From NCBI GenBank assembly GCA_026989045.1, contig JALSJY010000209.1, positions 1 through 11,355 of the forward strand: DNA of 11,355 bases, read 5' to 3'. Source of the DNA: Hyphomicrobiales bacterium (GTDB lineage Bacteria; Pseudomonadota; Alphaproteobacteria; Rhizobiales; Devosiaceae). The notes beneath the pieces were generated by a model. It saw only the letters and a list, made by a program, of their open reading frames with translations, searched no databases and was not told where the DNA came from. The position numbers and the translations under genes were made by a program. Shown in pieces: positions 7,468-11,355 of the stretch (the first letter of the stretch is position 1; each line of letters begins with the position of its first letter).

Positions 7468-7938
7468 CTAAACTGGCAGTCCACTGTCGGCTTTTAATGT
7501 TCTAATGGACATATTTGTATGTAATTGCGACACACCAGGGAGGCGGGAAAGTAGTCTGCGATGCAATCTTTCAAAATCCTCTTGATCTCGACAAACAACA
7601 CGTAATAAAAAGTCTGAATTCCCAGCCATTAAGTAACATTCCAAAATTTCTGGCACATTTAGAACAGCTTTTTCAAATGCAATCAGCGCCTCTTCACTTT
7701 GAGATGATAACGAGACCTGAATAAAAAGCATTATTTGAAAACCTAATTTTTTAGCGTTTAATATAGCTTTATATTTACAAATTAAACCATGATCTTCCAT
7801 TGCCTTTAATCGGCGATGACAAGCTGAACCACTCAAGCCCACCTCAACACCAAGCTCTTGCACAGATTTACGAGAATCTTTCTGGATTACTCTAAGGAGT
7901 TTCCTGTCAATATTATCAATTTGTAAATTATTGCGCAT
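7468..7938 (-). CDS. AsnC/Lrp-family transcriptional regulator
   Basis: The product is 156 aa, the normal size for the family. Residues 7-65 form the winged HTH ('IDNIDRKLLRVIQKDSRKSVQELGVEVGLSGSACHRRLKAME'). The rest is the RAM ligand-sensing domain ('FIQVSLSSQSEEALIAFEKAV', 'ECYLMAGNSDFLLRVV'). Start 7938 is chosen because it gives the family-typical N-terminus and has AAGG 12 nt upstream, and a good promoter lies just ahead. The frame stays open back to 8052, but that extension is rich in Lys/Asn and covers the promoter. The gene converges on the transport operon and ends 160 nt from it. Members usually bind amino acids as octamers. Whether this one controls the operon is inference; no target site is proven. 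Confidence 0.9.
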   Translation of the reverse strand: MRNNLQIDNIDRKLLRVIQKDSRKSVQELGVEVGLSGSACHRRLKAMEDHGLICKYKAILNAKKLGFQIMLFIQVSLSSQSEEALIAFEKAVLNVPEILECYLMAGNSDFLLRVVCRDQEDFERLHRRLLSRLPGVSQLHTNMSIRTLKADSGLPV

Positions 7939-8010
7939 TTTCTTAATTTTCCTTGATTTTATTCGAAGATTAGCAAGATTTTTACTAAACTTCACAAAAT
8001 ATTCTTGCTC

Positions 8011-8039
8011 ATTATAGGCCATAACCCCACATAAGTCAT
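8011..8039 (-). promoter_or_regulatory. Candidate promoter of the Lrp-family gene
   Basis: Read on the - strand, ATGACT (8039-8034) is followed by a 17-nt spacer and a perfect TATAAT (8016-8011). Transcription would start near 8004, giving a leader of about 65 nt before ATG 7938. This placement argues against the longer in-frame starts at 8052 and 8022. Confidence 0.5.
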
Positions 8040-8049
8040 CTAAGAAAAA

Positions 8050-8081
8050 CACGCGCTATAATTAGGCGTGCTCTCTTTTTT
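8050..8081. terminator. Terminator-like hairpin with T-runs on both sides
   Basis: CACGC (8050-8054) pairs with GCGTG (8066-8070) around an 11-nt loop. On the - strand the stem is followed at once by TTTTTC; on the + strand a six-T run follows after CTCTC. The shape is that of a bidirectional intrinsic terminator. It lies between the Lrp promoter and element B, where it would stop leftward transcription coming from the element region. The stem is only 5 bp, so the call is tentative. Confidence 0.35.
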
Positions 8082-8160
8082 AAGTCTGCTAAGATGTCGT
8101 TTTATAGCAAATTAGAATTTTAAATTGCTGAATCAAATGTTTTGATTTTTTGCAAAAAAT

Positions 8161-8255
8161 AGAGTGTTGCCTTAGCGTCCTAGGCTTCACTCTAAAGAGG
8201 AAGAGCGTTGGTGGAATTTGTTCCGCCTATATTCCCAAGCGCTCTTCCTCGCCTA
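8161..8255 (+). ncRNA. Two-hairpin structured element, copy B
   Basis: Hairpin 1 pairs AGAGTG (8161-8166) with CACTCT (8188-8193) and GCCT (8169-8172) with AGGC (8182-8185), with a T-T internal loop and apical loop TAGCGTCCT. Hairpin 2 has a perfect 11-bp outer stem (8197-8207 with 8240-8250). Its inner stem is GGTGGAA/TTCCGCC (8210-8216 with 8221-8227, one G-U), and the one-sided internal loop is TATATTCCCAAG (8228-8239). The tail is CGCCTA. The G-U pair is better tolerated if the + strand is the RNA. No good promoter is seen directly before it. Confidence 0.6.
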
Positions 8256-8256
8256 A

Positions 8257-8291
8257 TGCAAAATTTTACCTTTGCAAAATCATGTTTTTTT
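8257..8291 (+). terminator. Weak terminator-like hairpin after element B
   Basis: TGCAAA (8257-8262) pairs with TTTGCA (8271-8276) around an 8-nt loop, and seven T follow at 8285-8291. The stem is AT-rich and the T-run begins 8 nt after it, so termination would be inefficient if it occurs. Confidence 0.25.
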
Positions 8292-8339
8292 AAAAAATCA
8301 AACAATTCCTTACAGCCTTAGAATCACTCTAAAAATAAC

Positions 8340-8368
8340 TTGACAGCAATTCTTTTTAGAATCATAAC
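8340..8368 (+). promoter_or_regulatory. Candidate promoter for element C transcript
   Basis: A consensus TTGACA (8340-8345) is followed by a 17-nt spacer and CATAAC (8363-8368, four of six to TATAAT). The start would fall near 8375, about 50 nt before element C. With the terminator at 8527-8567 this defines a transcript of roughly 190 nt containing only element C. Confidence 0.5.
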
Positions 8369-8423
8369 AACTTAAAAGTAACAAGCTCTAAGCAGGTTAC
8401 TATTATTAGTTTTCTTATAAATT

Positions 8424-8519
8424 AGGGTGCAATCACAGCGTCCTTAATTGCACCCTATAGAGGAGAGGTGTTAGTGAGAGCATTGCTCCACTCTATTCCC
8501 AAGCACCTCTCCTCGCCTA
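8424..8519 (+). ncRNA. Two-hairpin structured element, copy C
   Basis: Hairpin 1 is AGGGTGCAAT (8424-8433) with ATTGCACCCT (8447-8456), loop CACAGCGTCCTTA. Hairpin 2 has a perfect 11-bp outer stem (8460-8470 with 8504-8514). Its inner stem is AGTG-a-GAGC with GCTCCACT (8473-8481 with 8485-8492, one bulged A), and the internal loop is CTATTCCCAAG (8493-8503). The tail is CGCCTA at 8514-8519. A promoter candidate lies upstream and a terminator directly downstream, so this copy is the best case for a free-standing small RNA. Function unknown. Confidence 0.65.
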
Positions 8520-8526
8520 GAAACAG

Positions 8527-8567
8527 GTCGCGAGCTGCTATCTTGCAAGATATTGGCGACTTTTATT
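8527..8567 (+). terminator. Intrinsic terminator after element C
   Basis: GTCGC (8527-8531) pairs with GCGAC (8556-8560), and the perfect palindrome TATCTTGCAAGATA (8539-8552) can form a second short stem inside. TTTTATT follows immediately at 8561. It lies 8 nt after the element C tail and 107 nt before the next gene, so it fits termination of the element C transcript. Confidence 0.5.
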
Positions 8568-8590
8568 AACCTATCAAGTATTTATTAACC
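8562..8590. promoter_or_regulatory. Direct repeats TTTATTAACC upstream of the GGDEF-EAL gene
   Basis: The 10-mer TTTATTAACC occurs at 8562-8571 and again at 8581-8590, starts 19 bp apart, close to two helical turns. TTAACC resembles the half-site of CtrA, the alphaproteobacterial cell-cycle regulator (TTAACCAT-like or TTAA-N7-TTAA). They could be operator sites for the downstream gene; the regulator assignment is inference. Confidence 0.35.
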
Positions 8591-8600
8591 ACAAATCGCA

Positions 8601-8629
8601 TTAGGTGTTTTTGATAATAAATCTATAAT
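8601..8629 (+). promoter_or_regulatory. Possible promoter of the GGDEF-EAL gene
   Basis: A perfect TATAAT stands at 8624-8629, 45 nt before ATG 8674. The -35 position (TTAGGT at 8601-8606) is poor. An activator bound at the upstream TTTATTAACC repeats could compensate. An alternative is TTGATA at 8611-8616 with TACTCT at 8635-8640 (18-nt spacer). Confidence 0.3.
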
Positions 8630-8673
8630 TATGCTACTCTATTCTGCTGTTTGGGAATGGAGTAACCTATACA

Positions 8674-10938
8674 ATGCCTAGCGAGCTTAGAACGAATAAA
8701 AATTGGCAATTTTCTTACCGAGTGCTTTTACCTATCATACTGGTATTTATTAGCACTATGATTGTTGTTGTTTCTTTTATAATTTGGACCTCATCTCGCA
8801 ATGATGCGGCATCTATCTCTCGCCAAGATACGCTAATCACTCAAAGTTTAAACGAGCAGAAAAATCTTATCGTTAAAGAGCAAAAAAGCGTAGTTGCTTG
8901 GGAAAAAGCAGTAAATGCTTTGCAAGGAGAGCCGGATTTAAAGTGGATAGAAGAAAATCTTGGCATAGCGATGAATAGTTATTTTGGGCATGATAATGTA
9001 TTTATCCTGAACCCAAGTTTAGAGCCTGTTTATGCAATGGCTGCTGGAAAAACTGTTGACCCTAGTTACTACACTCAGTCTAGCGTAAATATTGCGCCAC
9101 TTGCAAAGCGCCTTAAAGAAATCAATTGGCAAGGCGCTTTTTCAACTTATATTTATGGACATAATGACAATATTCCTCACATTGTTGACTTTATAAACAT
9201 AGACGGCTTTCCTGCAATAATCTCTCTTATGCCAATTGCTACAAATAAGCTAGTTGGCAATCAAGCCGCTGGATTAGAATATATTCATATCAGTGTTGAA
9301 TATCTCGATGATGCTATTGCAAAAGAAATAGCTGAATTATTATTGCTTAATAATCCAAGTTTCGGCACTATCGCAATTCAAGAAAAAGGCTTTTCCTCGC
9401 AAACAATTTTTAATAGTAGAGGAACACCAATTACCTATTTTTCGTGGAAGCCGAGCAGAGCTGGAATTGAAATTTATACCGAAATAGGACCAGAAATTGC
9501 AGCTGGCGTTTTATTTGCCTTGTTAATCATTTCACTTTTAATCTTTAGACTTCGCCGATCAACGGCAAATCTTGAGGCAGAAAGAGCTGCGGCGCACCAT
9601 TTAGCCTATCATGATAAGTTAACGGGCTTAGGCAATAGAGCAATGTTTGAAAAATGCATTGAGGAGGCAATTGAGCAGACAGAGCCAGGGGAATCTGAAC
9701 TTGCTTTGTTAATTTTAGATCTTGATATGTTTAAGCAGGTCAACGATACACTTGGCCATCAGGCGGGCGACGAGTTAATTTGTGAAGTTGCAAAAAGATT
9801 GCAACCATTAGTGCGTAGCACAGATGTAATTACCCGTCTTGGTGGAGATGAATTTGCAATAATTGCTACAGAATTTACTTGTCTAAAAGATATAAAAACT
9901 ATATGTCAACGCATGGTGAACAGCATTAAAGAGCCGTTTGAACTCGAAGCTGGTCAAGCATTTGTTGGAGTTAGTATTGGTGTTTCTGTCAGTATAGATA
10001 ATGCATGCGATAGTGGCGAAGAATTGGTAAGAAAAGCAGATATTGCACTTTATGAAGCAAAAAATGGTGGGAGAAACCAATTTAAATTATATGAAGACAG
10101 AATGGGTGAGAGCGTTGCACATCGTCAAAAAATTGAAACAGACTTACGCTTTGCCCTTAATTCAAAAGATCAAATTAATGTTGAATTCGACCCATTAGTA
10201 AGAAATGACGGTAAGGAATTATTGGGCTTTGAAGCAAAAATCGTCTGGCAACACCCGTTACTTGGACGAGTTCCGCCAGAAACATTCATGCCTGTAGCTG
10301 AATATTGCGGACTTATTTCAACAATTGGCACCTATTTACTAAGAGAAGCCTGCAAAAGAGGAGCAGAGAATTCTGGCCACTTTATTGCAGTTAGAGCATT
10401 TTCTTCACAATTGCGAGGCCTAGATTATGTTAATCTTGTGATGCAAATCATCAAGGAAACTGGAATAAACCCAAATGACCTTGAGTTAGAAATAAACGAA
10501 GAAATGCTCAGTGACGATGAGAAGGTGGCAGCTAAAAACCTTCGTGACCTCAGAGTAGCAGGAGTTCGCATTGCGATCAGTGATTTTGGATCTGGGTTTA
10601 CTTCTCTAAGATTAGCACAAGAATTTCAGGTTGATAGGATAAAAATCTGCAGCTCCTTCATCGCTGAAATGGAGCAGTCTCCTGACCCAGAGGCAATTAC
10701 TCATGCAGTTGTCTGGTTAGCTCGAGCAATCGGGGTTGAAGTATCTGCCGATGGAATTGACAGCAATGCCCAAAAAGAATTCTTACACCGAATGGGTTGC
10801 ATGAGCTTTCAAGGCGAGTTATTTTCAAATGCAAATCAGCAAAAATGGTTAGATATTGCAGCAAGGGGCAGTTCTGCCGCTAGCATTGCTAAACATAGTG
10901 AAATGAATGATGAGATTGAAGTATGGGATATTGCCTAG
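8674..10938 (+). CDS. Membrane CHASE4-GGDEF-EAL protein, probable diguanylate cyclase with degenerate EAL
   Basis: This 754-aa inner-membrane protein has a helix at about 17-38, a periplasmic CHASE4-like sensor to about 270, a second helix at about 274-292, a GGDEF domain (about 310-475) and an EAL domain (about 495-735). The cyclase site GGDEF (390-394) is intact. The product-inhibition site RxxD (RSTD, 381-384) lies exactly five residues before it. So c-di-GMP synthesis with feedback control is expected. The EAL domain is eroded: EAL reads EAK (520-522), the metal-binding Asn is R574, DDFG is SDFG (636-639), KID is KIC (657-659) and AEG is ADG (692-694). E606, E609, D637, K657 and Q713 remain. 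Hydrolysis is probably lost or weak, and the domain may bind c-di-GMP instead. GGAG at 8659-8662 is the ribosome binding site. An adenine deaminase gene follows after 12 nt. Confidence 0.9.
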   Translation: MPSELRTNKNWQFSYRVLLPIILVFISTMIVVVSFIIWTSSRNDAASISRQDTLITQSLNEQKNLIVKEQKSVVAWEKAVNALQGEPDLKWIEENLGIAMNSYFGHDNVFILNPSLEPVYAMAAGKTVDPSYYTQSSVNIAPLAKRLKEINWQGAFSTYIYGHNDNIPHIVDFINIDGFPAIISLMPIATNKLVGNQAAGLEYIHISVEYLDDAIAKEIAELLLLNNPSFGTIAIQEKGFSSQTIFNSRGTPITYFSWKPSRAGIEIYTEIGPEIAAGVLFALLIISLLIFRLRRSTANLEAERAAAHHLAYHDKLTGLGNRAMFEKCIEEAIEQTEPGESELALLILDLDMFKQVNDTLGHQAGDELICEVAKRLQPLVRSTDVITRLGGDEFAIIATEFTCLKDIKTICQRMVNSIKEPFELEAGQAFVGVSIGVSVSIDNACDSGEELVRKADIALYEAKNGGRNQFKLYEDRMGESVAHRQKIETDLRFALNSKDQINVEFDPLVRNDGKELLGFEAKIVWQHPLLGRVPPETFMPVAEYCGLISTIGTYLLREACKRGAENSGHFIAVRAFSSQLRGLDYVNLVMQIIKETGINPNDLELEINEEMLSDDEKVAAKNLRDLRVAGVRIAISDFGSGFTSLRLAQEFQVDRIKICSSFIAEMEQSPDPEAITHAVVWLARAIGVEVSADGIDSNAQKEFLHRMGCMSFQGELFSNANQQKWLDIAARGSSAASIAKHSEMNDEIEVWDIA

Positions 10939-10950
10939 ATTGTTTAATAA

Positions 10951-11355
10951 ATGAGTGAAAAGCAAAATCTAATCAATATGATTATGGCTGGCAAGGGTGC
11001 GCAAAAAGCTGATCTTGTAATTAAAAATGTTCAACTACTTGATGTGATTAGCGGTACAATTACCAAAACTGACATAGCAATTGTTAACGATCGAATTGTT
11101 GGAACACATGAGCAATATGAAGGCAAGGTTGAAATTGATGGCAGTGAGCGGTTTGCTGTTCCAGGCTTTATCGATACACATTTACATATTGAATCCTCTC
11201 TTGTTACCCCATTAGAATTTGATAGATGTGTGCTGCCCTATGGCGTTACCACAGTGATTTGCGATCCGCATGAAATTGCAAATGTGCTTGGAGTGAAGGG
11301 AATTAAGTATTTTTTGCAAAGTGCAGAGCAGACAATTATGGATGTTAGAGTAAAC
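10951..11355 (+). CDS. ade: Adenine deaminase, 5' part (runs off the window)
   Basis: The first 135 codons are present and the frame is open to the window edge. Adenine deaminase converts adenine to hypoxanthine and ammonia in purine salvage, in the cytoplasm. The amidohydrolase start 'KADLVIKNVQLLDVISGTI' is followed by the metal-binding segment 'VPGFIDTHLHIESS' and then by 'GVTTVICDPHEIANVLG', which is diagnostic of Ade. The full protein is normally about 550-600 aa. ATG 10951 lies 12 nt after the GGDEF-EAL stop. It has no clear Shine-Dalgarno, so translation may be coupled to the upstream gene; ATGs at 10978 and 10984 are less likely alternatives. Family assignment is firm despite truncation. 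Confidence 0.9.
   Translation, partial: MSEKQNLINMIMAGKGAQKADLVIKNVQLLDVISGTITKTDIAIVNDRIVGTHEQYEGKVEIDGSERFAVPGFIDTHLHIESSLVTPLEFDRCVLPYGVTTVICDPHEIANVLGVKGIKYFLQSAEQTIMDVRVN

Larger units (their letters stand above)
8141..8302. repeat. AT-rich inverted repeats framing element B
   Basis: TTTGATTTTTT at 8141-8151 is the exact reverse complement of AAAAAATCAAA at 8292-8302. The pairing can continue with AAAAAA (8154-8159) against TTTTTT (8285-8290) after a small bulge. The left arm ends 1 nt before element B; the right arm lies about 30-47 nt after it. The left arm also contains a 16-bp perfect palindrome (8145-8160, ATTTTTTGCAAAAAAT). Low complexity makes chance matches more likely than the length suggests. 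Confidence 0.45.
7939..8673. other. 735-nt intergenic region rich in structured sequence
   Basis: No convincing protein gene is present between the Lrp-family gene (leftward) and the GGDEF-EAL gene (rightward). The region holds, in order, the regulator promoter, a terminator-like hairpin, structured element B framed by AT-rich inverted repeats, a candidate promoter, structured element C, a terminator, and the upstream region of the GGDEF-EAL gene. Each is listed separately. Confidence 0.8.

Noticed and set aside
7515..7724. Small + strand open frame opposite the Lrp-family gene
   Set aside because: It is fully antisense to a confident regulator gene and its composition is not protein-like.
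7939..8052. Longer start for the Lrp-family gene
   Set aside because: The extension is not family-like and covers a good promoter (8011-8039) whose start site lies downstream of the alternative ATGs.
8303..8336. Possible fourth, degenerate copy of hairpin 1
   Set aside because: ACAGC-CTTA and CACTCTAAA resemble the 3' half of hairpin 1, but the GTC of the loop is missing and there is no pairing 5' arm; too weak to call.
7315..8519. CRISPR array or c-di-GMP riboswitch as explanation of the repeated elements
   Set aside because: Copies are irregularly spaced, diverged in stems and lack uniform spacers, so not CRISPR. The fold and conserved bases do not match GEMM riboswitches, and copy A sits in a 3' UTR.

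Overview
The window is AT-rich bacterial chromosome, most likely from a low-GC alphaproteobacterium. The pointers are a Tat-exported branched-chain-amino-acid-type binding protein, a CHASE4-GGDEF-EAL protein, an AsnC/Lrp regulator and an alphaproteobacterial-looking adenine deaminase. The genus cannot be fixed by reading alone.

Region 1 (1-7307, + strand) is one compact operon. It encodes a Tat-secreted solute-binding protein, two LivH/LivM-type permeases, two LivG/LivF-type ATPases and an acetyl-CoA-synthetase-like enzyme that starts 9 nt after livF. After the binding-protein gene the largest gap is 114 nt, which holds a small tandem duplication and a 10-bp hairpin. The remaining genes are spaced -4 to +9 nt apart. 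The fusion of uptake and CoA activation in one transcript suggests import of a short carboxylate that is charged to its CoA ester. The acyl-pocket residues of the synthetase are partly unlike those of textbook Acs and resemble propionyl-CoA synthetases.

Region 2 (7308-8673) holds a convergent AsnC/Lrp-family regulator on the - strand. It also holds the most unusual content: three copies of a 94-96 nt two-hairpin element (7315-7408, 8161-8255, 8424-8519), all in the same orientation. Stem sequences differ between copies but stay paired through many two-sided changes. The loop motif GCGTCCT, the internal-loop motif TATTCCCArG and the 3' tail CGCCTA stay fixed. I do not recognise this as a named RNA family. 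It may be a multicopy small RNA family or a structured dispersed repeat. Copy A lies in the 3' UTR of the transporter operon. Copy C has its own candidate promoter and terminator.

Region 3 (8674-11355, + strand) encodes a membrane-bound CHASE4-GGDEF-EAL protein with an intact cyclase motif and inhibitory site but an eroded EAL site. Twelve nt later comes the 5' part of an adenine deaminase gene, which is cut by the window edge.
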